A stretch of 64,000 bases of DNA from JBLEFH01 sp047345645 (GTDB taxonomy: Bacteria > Pseudomonadota > Alphaproteobacteria > Rhodobacterales > Rhodobacteraceae), in NCBI GenBank assembly GCA_047345645.1, contig JBLEFH010000011.1; one strand, 5' to 3'. The notes under the pieces are model-generated. The model did not search any database and was not told the origin of the DNA. It worked only from the letters and a program-made list of their open reading frames with translations. Position 1 is the first letter of the stretch. Every line of letters starts with the position of its first letter. Made by a program: the position numbers and the translations under genes. Positions 50,125 to 59,400 of the stretch are shown piece by piece.

Positions 50125-51426
50125 TCAGCTTGACATAGCCGCAGCCAGCAACCTGCCAACGCCGTCATTTTGAATGTTGTTGTGTGCTGCTGTTTTTCCA
50201 TCAATTTTCTTAACGACATTATCGGCAAGGTAATTATTCACTCGCCCCGCAACGGGAAGGCGCTTGGAATTGGTAGGGAAATCAGGATGGGCAATTGCAT
50301 TCACGAATTGCGCGCCGTTTGCACCCATTGCGCCATAACGGTCATCCGCGTCGCCGAACTCTGACGCACCATCGCCTGAGAATCTGGAGGCAAATGGATA
50401 CAGAATTTTACATGCTAAGTCGTTATGGGTGTGGGTGATTGCAATGGCTCCTTGGACTCGTCGGTTTTGAAGCGCATTTGCAAACGCGCCCTTTCCGGAC
50501 GGCGAATTGTTGGCCAAGCCGTAATGTGAGTATGCGGCTTGTAGGAGCGTCAGGCTTTGGAGCTTCAAGGTGCTCGTAGCCGCCGCGCTGGCTGTGACCA
50601 GTCGAGCCCCGAAGCTATGCCCAGCTAAATGAACTCGGATATCTTGCAGAAAGTTTTGTCTATCGAGATGGCGGCCAAGAGAGATGCCGATATCACCTGA
50701 TCGCCGTTTCATCGCATAGTAGCTGAAATTGTTTAAGAACCTTGCAAGGCTTGCCGTGAGACCAAGAAAAACTCGAGCAATTGCATCTAAGTCTGATGCT
50801 CCGCCTTCGTTAGTTATCATGGGGCTACGGCAGACATGCAGCAATACTCTCGGATCCCGTGTAATTTCATTCGCGATAAGTTCTATTTCATCGTTGAGTT
50901 GAGGGTCGCTTTCAGTGGAGAGCTCACGCAGGTGTTCGGCTAAACCGTCCGCAAGCGCCTTTAAATTACCTTGGTCCGTACCGTCTTTTTCGACCTGTCG
51001 AAATAAATTGCGGAGGCTTTTATTTTCCTCGCCCGGTAAAGATTGACGAAGGATTTTTTCGAATGTTTCTGTGTCGAGGTCTTGATGCCCGCCGCTAGGG
51101 GGCGCGTCGGTAGCGCCTGCGAAGGCATCGCGGATAGCCTCGCCGTCGAAATCGACTGGAAACGCCAAGGCGGGCCAAGAAACACCTGCCAAAACAAAGG
51201 TTTTATCTTTGGGAATATAACCCTTCGTGTGACGCCACACTTCGCTGTAAATTCTGGCAGCCTGCTTTTTGGTGGTTTTCCATCCGTGAGAAATGATCAG
51301 TAGATCGGTCGCTTGGGATTTCTGGATGGCTTTGTGCAACGCTCTCAAAGATTCTTGTACATCGAGCAGTTGGTGTCTCTTGTCAAAATTCAGCCAAACG
51401 AATGGTGCATCATCGATCTTGGGCAT
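50125..51426 (-). CDS. alpha/beta hydrolase, third gene of serine-hydrolase operon
   Basis: A 433-residue cytoplasmic protein (no signal peptide). An esterase-like fold is indicated by TDLLIISHGW near residue 40 (oxyanion side) and nucleophile S271 in VHLAGHSFGARLV. The middle part (about 115-220) is an extra helical insertion with many acidic residues. Possible catalytic His near the C-terminus. I cannot place it in a named family; a lipase or peptidase-like role is possible. Begins 14 bp after the subtilase stop, so it is co-transcribed with the subtilase and patatin genes. Confidence 0.78.
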   Translation of the reverse strand: MPKIDDAPFVWLNFDKRHQLLDVQESLRALHKAIQKSQATDLLIISHGWKTTKKQAARIYSEVWRHTKGYIPKDKTFVLAGVSWPALAFPVDFDGEAIRDAFAGATDAPPSGGHQDLDTETFEKILRQSLPGEENKSLRNLFRQVEKDGTDQGNLKALADGLAEHLRELSTESDPQLNDEIELIANEITRDPRVLLHVCRSPMITNEGGASDLDAIARVFLGLTASLARFLNNFSYYAMKRRSGDIGISLGRHLDRQNFLQDIRVHLAGHSFGARLVTASAAATSTLKLQSLTLLQAAYSHYGLANNSPSGKGAFANALQNRRVQGAIAITHTHNDLACKILYPFASRFSGDGASEFGDADDRYGAMGANGAQFVNAIAHPDFPTNSKRLPVAGRVNNYLADNVVKKIDGKTAAHNNIQNDGVGRLLAAAMSS

Positions 51427-51440
51427 TGATCTTATTCTCC

Positions 51441-53024
51441 CTAAATGGACTGCATGGCACGCATCAGGTCAGCGAGACCGGCACCTTGAAAATCGTGGAC
51501 ACGGCCTAAGTCGGTTGCGCTTTCCATGAGGATACTCTTGACCCTTTCGGGCTGTCCTATGAATTCGCGACGTACCGACAGAAGCGCTGCGATCATTCCT
51601 GACACATGAGGCGCGGCCATACTCGTCCCTGAGCGCTCTTTGAAACTCGCGATGCGCTTGGTTTTTCCTGGATCGCAGGAGACGATCCGCTCACCTGGCG
51701 CGAGTAAGTCGGGCTTCAACCTCCCGTCTATTGTCGGTCCTTTGGCTGAGAAATACGAGACGCCGTACTCATGGGGGCGATCGCGATGCGTGGAACCCAC
51801 AGTAATCGCAAGTTCGGCGTTGCCTGGATCACCTATAGTCGAGGTGCTGGCGCTCGAATGGATGGCTCCGCCCTCACCAGAGATATATCCAAAGCCCGCA
51901 TTCCCAGCTGAAATCACCACGACAACCCCAGAACGGACCAAGCGATTTACTTCTTTGCAAACTGGGCTGTGGCCCGCTGCGAACCACGTTTCTTGAAAGT
52001 CATAACTTAAGCTGAGGTTCAGTCCATGTATCCGTATATTTCGACCATACTCATTGATGCGCTGTATGTAACCGATAGCGGACATAACGCTACTAATGCC
52101 GTTTTTGTCACGTGGATGCTTCAAAACTTTTAGGCTGATAATTCTTGTCCACGGCGCAATGCCTTGAATAATATCTGGAGCTTTTGTTCGCGAGACCTCT
52201 TCGGATTTAACGCCGTCAGCACTCACGTCATAGATTATTTCAATTTGGTCAATCAGCGGATTGCCGTTTTCGTCCTTGGCGTTGCAGTCCGTTTCACCGG
52301 CGATGATGCCGGCGACATGTGTGCCGTGGCCATGGATGTCGATGAGCGCCGTGTCACCGGACGTTTCTTCGCTCTCATCTTTTTTTTCGGTAAAGTCACA
52401 ATGCGTTAATCCGGGTGGAGGTTCGAGAGTTTTGTATCTCCGAAAATGAGGATGTGTTGCATCAATTCCAGTATCGGCAACCGCCCACACTATACCCTCA
52501 CCCTGAGCGCCGAATGCGATGCGTGCTGCGTCGCATTTTATCGTTTTATAGGACCTGTAAACATCAATCTGAAAAGGCTGATCCAGCCATATCTTGTAAA
52601 TGGGGCCGTTACGGTCCTGTCGGCAGTTCTTGGCGATGCGCTTAATGGAGCTTCTTGATAGGCTTCCGAAGAGATAGCCTTCTGTGAAAGAAGAGCTCAC
52701 AAGATTTAGAACGTCTCTTTTGCCGAAGCTGATATCCTTGTACGGGCCCTGCAGATCAGCAAGTGTAAGCAGCTCAGCTACGAAGCCAAGTTTTTGGTCT
52801 GGGATATTGGTTGCGTTGATGAGATAGCTTGCAACCAGCGCCGCGCGTGCAGTACGCGCTCCGCCGGGAAAGTTGTTGTTCATCTCTATCATAACGGCGA
52901 AGCCGCCCTTAGGTGATTTGCGTGGTTTCGTTTGCGTCATCGCCTCATACAAGTCGCGGGCAACGCAACTATGACGCAAGATGAAATTGGGGTCGGGGAT
53001 GCTGACCGGTTCTTTGCTCTGCAT
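51441..53024 (-). CDS. S8 subtilisin-like serine peptidase, intracellular
   Basis: A 527-residue subtilase. Triad: D184 in WAVADTGIDATHP, H233 in DIHGHGTHVAG, S468 in RSGTSMAAPHVSG; the oxyanion Asn is in VVISAGNAGFG. A 175-residue N-terminal region without a signal peptide precedes the domain, so it should act in the cytoplasm. Such subtilases with unknown N-terminal domains occur in defence or conflict loci. Middle gene of the patatin-subtilase-hydrolase operon. All catalytic residues are present, so it is probably active. Confidence 0.92.
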   Translation of the reverse strand: MQSKEPVSIPDPNFILRHSCVARDLYEAMTQTKPRKSPKGGFAVMIEMNNNFPGGARTARAALVASYLINATNIPDQKLGFVAELLTLADLQGPYKDISFGKRDVLNLVSSSFTEGYLFGSLSRSSIKRIAKNCRQDRNGPIYKIWLDQPFQIDVYRSYKTIKCDAARIAFGAQGEGIVWAVADTGIDATHPHFRRYKTLEPPPGLTHCDFTEKKDESEETSGDTALIDIHGHGTHVAGIIAGETDCNAKDENGNPLIDQIEIIYDVSADGVKSEEVSRTKAPDIIQGIAPWTRIISLKVLKHPRDKNGISSVMSAIGYIQRINEYGRNIRIHGLNLSLSYDFQETWFAAGHSPVCKEVNRLVRSGVVVVISAGNAGFGYISGEGGAIHSSASTSTIGDPGNAELAITVGSTHRDRPHEYGVSYFSAKGPTIDGRLKPDLLAPGERIVSCDPGKTKRIASFKERSGTSMAAPHVSGMIAALLSVRREFIGQPERVKSILMESATDLGRVHDFQGAGLADLMRAMQSI

Positions 53025-53110
53025 ATTACGTATCCCTACCGATTAAATAATCTCTGACGCGATCTGGTGCGAGCGTAAAAAGAGATTTGCGATTATTTTC
53101 GAGTGCATAG

Positions 53111-54907
53111 TTAAACGTCTTTGTTTACGGGGGCGCTAGGCGCTTGCGTGTCGTAGCTTTTTTCTTCGGCACTCGCGGTCAGCCTAAGACTGGCGTCTTG
53201 CCTCAAAATATTCAGATCTCTAACGCTCCCTTTACCGTCCGCTTCAGCTTTCAAGATGCCGTAGCCCGTTTTTGCGAGACCATCTAAAAATGGTGCGATA
53301 ACTGTTCTGCGCTGTTCGGATGACACACCTTGGAATGCATCTGTTTCGAAGTCGGTGATCAAGTGTCGATAGGATTCTTTTTCATCAGTTGAATTTTGCC
53401 AATAAACGTCATGAATATTGGTCATCATGTCCTCAATAGATGGGAGTATGCTCAGCGCGCGGCGAATCCGGTGATTTTTGAAACCCAATTGATCTTTTGA
53501 GGAAAATTCCGAAACCAGCATGTCGCCTGCTTCCCGCCCAAGATCTTGGAGTTCTTCGATAGTTTGCTCGTCCATGTTGAAGTTTAGTCCGCCTGTGCCG
53601 CTTTCCAACCTGATCTCAACGATACGTTCTGCATAGCCTGGCAAATGGGATTGCAGGGTGTCTCGCCAGTCTTTTGCTGTATTGAAAATCGCAAATAGAA
53701 AATCGCTGATGCTTTTGATTGAACCCGTGCGGAGTCGTTGTATGTCTTCAAATGTCTTCGGCAGGTAGACGTTCGTTTTTCCATGAATTCTTTCATCAAA
53801 TGTGGTTAGCTTGATTCCAAATGTTGGTCGCCGCGGCAGGGGGGAGTCAAAGAAATGAACAGGGAAATTCGAACTGATGCCACCGTCCGAAAATAGCAGA
53901 CGCGTCATCGGTGCAGCGTCCTCGGAGCTTAATTTTGCGTCTACATCTTCGCGCCAGATCGGCACTGCGCTGATGAGGCCTGGGAAGCTAAGACTCATCC
54001 GCGCCAAAAGGATGACAGGGAATTTGTCGCCACCTGGCAAAGCATAAAGGTCTTCAGGATCAGCTTGGTGCAGGACTTGTCTCTTATTTTGGTCTGCACA
54101 AAGATACTCCACGAGCGGATCTTGGAAAAGGCGCTGCATTTCGGACCGGCATACAAAAAACTCACCGTCTCTGAGCGGCAAGCGATAAGGACGTTGTGTC
54201 GACAGGTCTGTCGTCATTGTCGCGAGCGTAATGCCAGAGGCTTTTAAATCTCCCACTGTGAGCGGCGTGGAACTATCGCGGCCCGCGATCATCTGAATTT
54301 TTGTAAACATCCAGTCGGTTAAAGCGGGCTCGCCGCTTTGATGGCCCGGCTGCGTCTTCCCAGAACAGAGACCGAAATCAGCTGCGGGAAGTCTTTCAGA
54401 AAAGACCTTTCTTAGCTCTGCGCCGATCGCGAATGCAATGAAGGCGAGAGCTGCTGCTAAGAAGAAGAGCACGAAGCCCCAAGCACCATGATAGGCCGAA
54501 AAGCCAGCAGGTATTAGTCCCAATAGAGCAGCTTTTATCGTCTCAAACTTATATGTTTTAAGAAACACGCCGATTGACAGACCGACACCTTTAGCGAAAG
54601 TTTCTTGGACGATTGCGAATGGTTTGGATAGCTCTGGCGATGGTTGAAACATATGTTCAAGGTTCCGGCTAAGCTCTTCCGCAATGTCGTCTATCTGATT
54701 AAATCCTATGTCGCCTCCGCCATTCTGCCGTCGATACTCAGCGGCAGACGCAATCGCTGCGGCGATGGCTCCCGCGGAAGTGCCGCCGATGCCTCTAAGG
54801 CGATATCGCTCCTTGATCCGCGTAATCGCGTAGGGGTAAACGACGCCGGAAGTGACGCCCCCCTTCATAATGAGATCACACTCGTGCAGTTCGGATGCTT
54901 CGGACAT
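53111..54907 (-). CDS. patatin-like phospholipase, first gene of serine-hydrolase operon
   Basis: A 598-residue patatin-family protein. Oxyanion region MKGGVTSGVVYPYAI, nucleophile S44 in GIGGTSAGAIAAA, and catalytic D341 in LLFSDGGISSNFP. Unusual for the family is a hydrophobic hairpin at about 130-170 (ALLGLIPAGFSAYHGAWGF and LFFLAAALAFIAFAIGA), which could anchor it to the membrane. Patatin phospholipases are common effectors in anti-phage systems that act by membrane damage. It leads an operon with a subtilase and an alpha/beta hydrolase, and lies opposite a winged-helix regulator gene. Confidence 0.9.
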   Translation of the reverse strand: MSEASELHECDLIMKGGVTSGVVYPYAITRIKERYRLRGIGGTSAGAIAAAIASAAEYRRQNGGGDIGFNQIDDIAEELSRNLEHMFQPSPELSKPFAIVQETFAKGVGLSIGVFLKTYKFETIKAALLGLIPAGFSAYHGAWGFVLFFLAAALAFIAFAIGAELRKVFSERLPAADFGLCSGKTQPGHQSGEPALTDWMFTKIQMIAGRDSSTPLTVGDLKASGITLATMTTDLSTQRPYRLPLRDGEFFVCRSEMQRLFQDPLVEYLCADQNKRQVLHQADPEDLYALPGGDKFPVILLARMSLSFPGLISAVPIWREDVDAKLSSEDAAPMTRLLFSDGGISSNFPVHFFDSPLPRRPTFGIKLTTFDERIHGKTNVYLPKTFEDIQRLRTGSIKSISDFLFAIFNTAKDWRDTLQSHLPGYAERIVEIRLESGTGGLNFNMDEQTIEELQDLGREAGDMLVSEFSSKDQLGFKNHRIRRALSILPSIEDMMTNIHDVYWQNSTDEKESYRHLITDFETDAFQGVSSEQRRTVIAPFLDGLAKTGYGILKAEADGKGSVRDLNILRQDASLRLTASAEEKSYDTQAPSAPVNKDV

Positions 54908-55336
54908 AATTTTTGCCCCGAATTAATAGAATTTTGATTTTATATTATTTACATTACCATAATTTATTGAAAAATACACTGGGTTAGTGTGGTTCATAAA
55001 TAATATTTTCTTATGAATATCAATCATTTATTCCTGAGACGACGCGTTTCTGGCAGCGCAGCAGGAATATCCCGACATGAAAAAAGATTTCAGGATCTGC
55101 GATTGTCGTGAAGCAACGGGAAATCTTGTGATCACCTGAAAACTCCATCCGACGCTTTCTGAAGATTAAGCATGCTAGCAACTACGCTGTATTCAAGCGG
55201 GTGCGCACAAGTATTGCTAGTCGACGAAAGACTTTATAGTTGCTGCCACCTGGACGTAAGTAAGCTCGTTAATAGTTTCCCTCCGTCAAGCGGTCCAAGA
55301 TGGCCACCATTCCGAACGCTTTGACGGGAGGGGCCC
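54908..55336. promoter_or_regulatory. divergent control region of patatin operon and regulator gene
   Basis: About 430 bp without a gene, very AT-rich next to the patatin start. Two inverted repeats lie side by side: ACACT-N5-AGTGT (54976-54990) and TTCATAA-N11-TTATGAA (54993-55017). They would suit operators for the regulator at 55337 or hairpins in a patatin leader. The rest (55030-55330) shows nothing recognisable. Confidence 0.45.
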
Positions 55337-56236
55337 GTGGGCTCAATTTTGCATCTTCGACTTTTTGGAACCTGCGCGATGTGGCTGGAAGGTCAGCGCG
55401 CGGTTGAGATCCGAGGGGCGAAGCATCGGGCGCTTTTTGCGTTGCTGGCCACCGCGCCTATGGGGCGACGGAGCCGGGTTTTTCTGCAAAATATGCTGTG
55501 GGGTGCGCGCGAATATGACAGCGGGCATCAAAACCTGCGGCGGGCGCTGAGCGATCTGCGCAAGCAGCTTGGCGACGACTTTGACGACATCCTGACAAGC
55601 GACAATGAGCATCTTCAGCTTCGGCTGGAGAATTGCGTTCTTGTGCCGAGTGAGGGCGCGTTTTTGCAGGATCTCAACATCAGGATACCAGGGTTTGCTG
55701 CGTGGCTTGAGAAGATGCGCCGTGAGCCGGAGCAGCTCGCCGCGCTCGGGCGGCTCGCGTCTGAACCACGCGGCGATGCGCCTCGGATCACGGCTTTGTC
55801 TTTCCACAATGGCAAAGGGCTCGATGAGCTTGGCGACTGGATCGCCGAGGAGCTGTGCCGCGATCTTGCGCGAAGTGGCAAGCTCACGGTGATCTCGCCG
55901 CTCTCGTCGCGTCAGGCCGCCGGCGATATGGTGAATCTCAAAGATGTGCGCACGCGCCTCGGCGTTGATTTTCTGCTCGCGGGATCGGTGCGGTCTTTGC
56001 TGGGCGAAACGCGCGTGGATATCGACTTCATCGATATGGTGTCCGGCGCGATCATCTGGTCCCGCACGATGCGGTTTCAAGGGCGTCCGACGCTGGACCA
56101 GATTGCGCAAGGGCTGGGGCTTATATCCCATGCTGTGTTGCGGTCGATGCCGGCGCGCGCGGGAGGCTCGGTTCGATCCGTTCACGGGCAAACGCGACTG
56201 ATCTCCGCGCGACACCCTCTCGCCAGCGGCTTCTGA
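55337..56236 (+). CDS. winged-helix (SARP/OmpR-type) regulator with TolB-like domain
   Basis: A 299-residue protein. The N-terminal 95 residues resemble the winged-helix DNA-binding domain of SARP-type regulators (LHLRLFGTCAMWLEG, RALFALLATAPMGRRSRVFL, NLRRALSDLRKQLGDDF). Residues about 150-270 look like the TolB/FlgO-like domain found in adenylate-cyclase-related regulators (RLGVDFLLAGSVRSLLGETR, WSRTMRFQG). Full members of this group carry TPR repeats after that; here the protein stops, so it may be a short form or C-terminally truncated. Divergent from the patatin operon, which it may control. Confidence 0.78.
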   Translation: MGSILHLRLFGTCAMWLEGQRAVEIRGAKHRALFALLATAPMGRRSRVFLQNMLWGAREYDSGHQNLRRALSDLRKQLGDDFDDILTSDNEHLQLRLENCVLVPSEGAFLQDLNIRIPGFAAWLEKMRREPEQLAALGRLASEPRGDAPRITALSFHNGKGLDELGDWIAEELCRDLARSGKLTVISPLSSRQAAGDMVNLKDVRTRLGVDFLLAGSVRSLLGETRVDIDFIDMVSGAIIWSRTMRFQGRPTLDQIAQGLGLISHAVLRSMPARAGGSVRSVHGQTRLISARHPLASGF

Positions 56237-56335
56237 GCAGGCCCAATTCCCCACCTCCTATTGTTGAAACACGATCTTCGTCGGTCGTCCACTGTCTCAC
56301 GTCTTTCTCCTTGATGCCATGCAGCACAAACAGAA

Positions 56336-56359
56336 ACGGCGCCCCAAGAAAGGGACGCC
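56336..56359 (-). terminator. terminator of the RTX protein gene
   Basis: On the minus strand, CGGCGTCCC pairs with GGGGCGCCG (one G-T pair) around a 6-nt loop and is followed by TTTCTGTTT, 22 bp after the RTX stop codon. Confidence 0.75.
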
Positions 56360-56381
56360 GATCCGCGTTTTCGAGATGGCT

Positions 56382-58688
56382 TCAGACAAAGATGATGTCG
56401 TTGTTCTCGATATAGAAAACACCATCGAGATGGATATCGTGATTGTTGAAAGTGATCACCGTATCCCACTGACTGCCCGCGCTGTCCCAAGTGACCGACT
56501 GCGAGAAATCATTGGCATCATCCACCCCGGAGCTTTTCCAGATGCGCAGCTTGTCCGTGCCTTCCACAAAGTCATAGATGCGGTCGTCATCGCCGCTGTT
56601 GAAGCGGTAGAACTCGAACTGATCGGCGCCTGACCCCCCGAGCATCCGGTCGTCACCGAGACCGTCGTAGATCCGGTCATTGCCACTGCCGCCGTTCAAA
56701 TAGTCGTTGCCGGTATATCCGTTGAGGTAGTCATCGCCACTTCCGCCATAGACGTTGTCATTGCCGGCATTTCCGTAGAGATAGTCGTTGTCGGCCATGC
56801 CAGAGACGTAGTCGTCTCCGTCGCCGCCGGTCAAACTATCCGCACCATTATAGCCATAAAGTTTATCATCGCCCTTGCCGCCATTCACGTAGTCGTTGCC
56901 GCTAAAGGCATAGACAGTGTCGTTGCCGTCATTGGTGTAGATGACATTGCGATCATCCGTCCCGCGGATCGTGTCGCCGCCGCTGCCAGACCGGACATTC
57001 TCGAAATTCACGAAGCTTTCGCCTGTGTAGTTGGTTGTCCCGGTAGAAAGGTTGATCTGGTAGGCGAAGCTCCAATGCGTTGTGTCGAGCATGTCGATGC
57101 CAGCACCGCCATCGAGCAGTTCATTCGAACCGTTGGCTGAATAGATGGTGTCATTGCCATCTTGGCCATAATATTTGCCCAAGCCGCTCGAATGGATCGT
57201 ATCATTGCCCGCGCCGCCATAGGCGGTATCTGTGCCGCCGCCGCCATAGATGGCGTCGTTATCATTTCCGCCGCTGAGATAGTCGTTGCCGCTGCCTCCA
57301 TGCAGGTAATCATTTCCATCATGGCCGTAGAGCCGGTCGTTATCCGCATGTCCGTAAAGCCGGTCTGCGCCGTCGGAGCCAGAAAGGGTATCATTCCCGG
57401 TCGAGCCTGACAGATAATCGTCGCCGGCACTGCCGTAGAGATAGTCATTCCCGCCGTAGCCATAGATCCGGTCGTTGCCGTCTCCGCCGTTGACATAGTC
57501 GTTTCCACCATAGGCATAGACCGTGTCGTCGCCGCCATTGGTGTAGATGACATTGCGCTCTTCGGTGCCGCGAATGGTGTCGTTGCCATTGCCGCTGCGG
57601 ACATTCTCGAAATTGACAAAGCTCTCGCCTGTGTAATTGGTCATGCCTGTCTTGAGGTTGATCTCATAAGCGGCGTTCCAATGGGTTGTGTCGAGCATGT
57701 CGATGCCGTCCCCACCGTCGAGCGTCTCATCCGTGCCGGATGCGGCATGGATCGTGTCATTGTCGTCCTGTCCGTAATATGTCCCGGCACCACTCGAATG
57801 GATCACGTCATTGCCGCTCCCGCCATAGGCAAGGTTTTTACCACTGTGCCCGTAGAGCGTGTCGTTCCCGTCTCCTGCTGAAAGGATGTCATCGCCATTG
57901 CCGCCATTGAGATAGTCGTTGCCATCGTGGCCGTAGAGGCTATCATTGCCGTCACCGCCATAGAGCGTGTCGTTCCCGTTTCCTCCGGAAAGATAGTCGT
58001 TGCCGGTATGTCCAATGAGACGGTCATCGCCGTCTGCACCCACGAGCGTGTCATTTCCCGCGTGACCGTAAAGACGGTCATTCCCGGCGCCGCCATTCAC
58101 GTAATCATTCCCGCCATAAGCGTAGACCACGTCATTGCCGCCATTGGTGTAGATAACATTGCGATCATTTGTGCCTCGGATCGTGTCATCGCCGTTGCCG
58201 GAACGCAGGTTCTCGAAATTCACAAAACTTTCGCCCGTGTAATTGGTTGCGCCAGTGGCAAGGTTGATCTGATAGGCGGCGTTCCAATGCGTTGTGTCGA
58301 GCATATCCACGCCGTTTCCGCCGTCGAGAAGCTCAGTCGAACCGGCGGCGGCAAAGATCGTGTCATTGCCGTCCTGGCCGTAATACCGACCGTAACCACT
58401 CGAATAAATCACGTCATTGCCGGTCCCGCCATAAGCGATATTGGTCCCGCTATTGCCGTAGATGATGTCACGCCCGCCGTTTCCGTAGAGATAATCATTG
58501 CCGCTCCCGCCATAGAGGCGATCGTTCCCGGTGCCGCCAAAAAGTCGATCATTTCCGGTCCCGCCATAGAGCCAATCCGCGCCAGCCAGACCATAAAGGC
58601 GGTCATGTCCGCCGCGGCCTTCTATCCGGTCGGCTGCGGCCGTACCCGTCAGTATGTTGTTCAAGCTGTTTCCGTAAATATTCGCCAT
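56382..58688 (-). CDS. RTX calcium-binding repeat protein with three large modules
   Basis: A 768-residue protein made almost wholly of nonapeptide RTX repeats (GGxGxDxLY pattern), which bind calcium and fold outside the cell after type I secretion. The ATG at 58688 follows GGAAGGACGGGAA. The protein contains three copies of a roughly 200-residue module, each with the signature MLDTTHW, then NYTGESFVNFEN and IRGT-DRNVIYTN; on the DNA the copies recur about every 606 bp. The C-terminal 75 residues (FYRFNSGDDDRIYDFVEGTD onward) form the usual secretion-signal part. No enzyme domain is present, so a structural, adhesive or surface-layer role is likely. No type I secretion genes are in the window. 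Confidence 0.92.
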   Translation of the reverse strand: MANIYGNSLNNILTGTAAADRIEGRGGHDRLYGLAGADWLYGGTGNDRLFGGTGNDRLYGGSGNDYLYGNGGRDIIYGNSGTNIAYGGTGNDVIYSSGYGRYYGQDGNDTIFAAAGSTELLDGGNGVDMLDTTHWNAAYQINLATGATNYTGESFVNFENLRSGNGDDTIRGTNDRNVIYTNGGNDVVYAYGGNDYVNGGAGNDRLYGHAGNDTLVGADGDDRLIGHTGNDYLSGGNGNDTLYGGDGNDSLYGHDGNDYLNGGNGDDILSAGDGNDTLYGHSGKNLAYGGSGNDVIHSSGAGTYYGQDDNDTIHAASGTDETLDGGDGIDMLDTTHWNAAYEINLKTGMTNYTGESFVNFENVRSGNGNDTIRGTEERNVIYTNGGDDTVYAYGGNDYVNGGDGNDRIYGYGGNDYLYGSAGDDYLSGSTGNDTLSGSDGADRLYGHADNDRLYGHDGNDYLHGGSGNDYLSGGNDNDAIYGGGGTDTAYGGAGNDTIHSSGLGKYYGQDGNDTIYSANGSNELLDGGAGIDMLDTTHWSFAYQINLSTGTTNYTGESFVNFENVRSGSGGDTIRGTDDRNVIYTNDGNDTVYAFSGNDYVNGGKGDDKLYGYNGADSLTGGDGDDYVSGMADNDYLYGNAGNDNVYGGSGDDYLNGYTGNDYLNGGSGNDRIYDGLGDDRMLGGSGADQFEFYRFNSGDDDRIYDFVEGTDKLRIWKSSGVDDANDFSQSVTWDSAGSQWDTVITFNNHDIHLDGVFYIENNDIIFV

Positions 58689-59400
58689 TTTCCCGTCCTT
58701 CCAAATTTCTAGGTTTTCGCCCCGTTCTCTTGCCCGCGTCAGCGCTGACATATGGGGATGACGTCAAAATAGCGGTTGGCGGCAGGGCACCGTGCGTGAA
58801 AACGGTGTGAATATGGTATGAGAGGCATATTACACTTACGGGATGTGGGCTGGCGGGACGGGTAGATTTAGGTGGCTCCCGCTTTATCGGCAGCCAAAAT
58901 TCCGGTACGCTTTAGCTTATGCGAAGCAGTCGGGATCAATGCTTTCGTATGAAGGGCATTCAGTGTCGAGCAAGTTTCTCAGCACTCACTAAGCGATGTG
59001 GCGTTCGCTTGAGTGGATCGCTTATCGTATCACAGTGCGAAACGCGGAGCGCGAAATATACCTAAAGTATTAAAAGTATTTAATAAATTAATACAATTAT
59101 AAATATTTATATTTTAGGCAAAATCAACGAGATAATTTAAAGTTTACATAAGATAATTGGCGTATTGCCATATGAAAATTAAATATTAGTACACTTATTT
59201 CTTGACCATCGAGGTCCCGGTTTGCCACTGCCTCCGTGGGCGCTAGGTCTTGGGTGGGAACTCTACGTTGCAATAAGCATCACATTTACTTCGTTTAACC
59301 AACTGAAATGGTGATGATTATTCGGTATAAAACCGCGAAAGATGTTTGGCTGAAATACCTTCGAATTTTATTCGATTTATTAGTAGGTATGGAGAACGCA
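58689..59400. other. long AT-rich intergenic region
   Basis: About 700 bp between the RTX gene start and the SdrD_B-type pseudogene. The part 59050-59200 is strongly AT-rich and contrasts with the GC-rich genes around it. It must hold promoters for both divergent genes. No gene, tRNA or clear repeat was recognised. Confidence 0.45.

Noticed and set aside
56382..58688. Periodic repeats resembling a CRISPR array
   Set aside because: The repeats are imperfect multiples of 27 bp that code for calcium-binding nonapeptides in one continuous frame; there are no unique spacers or cas genes.
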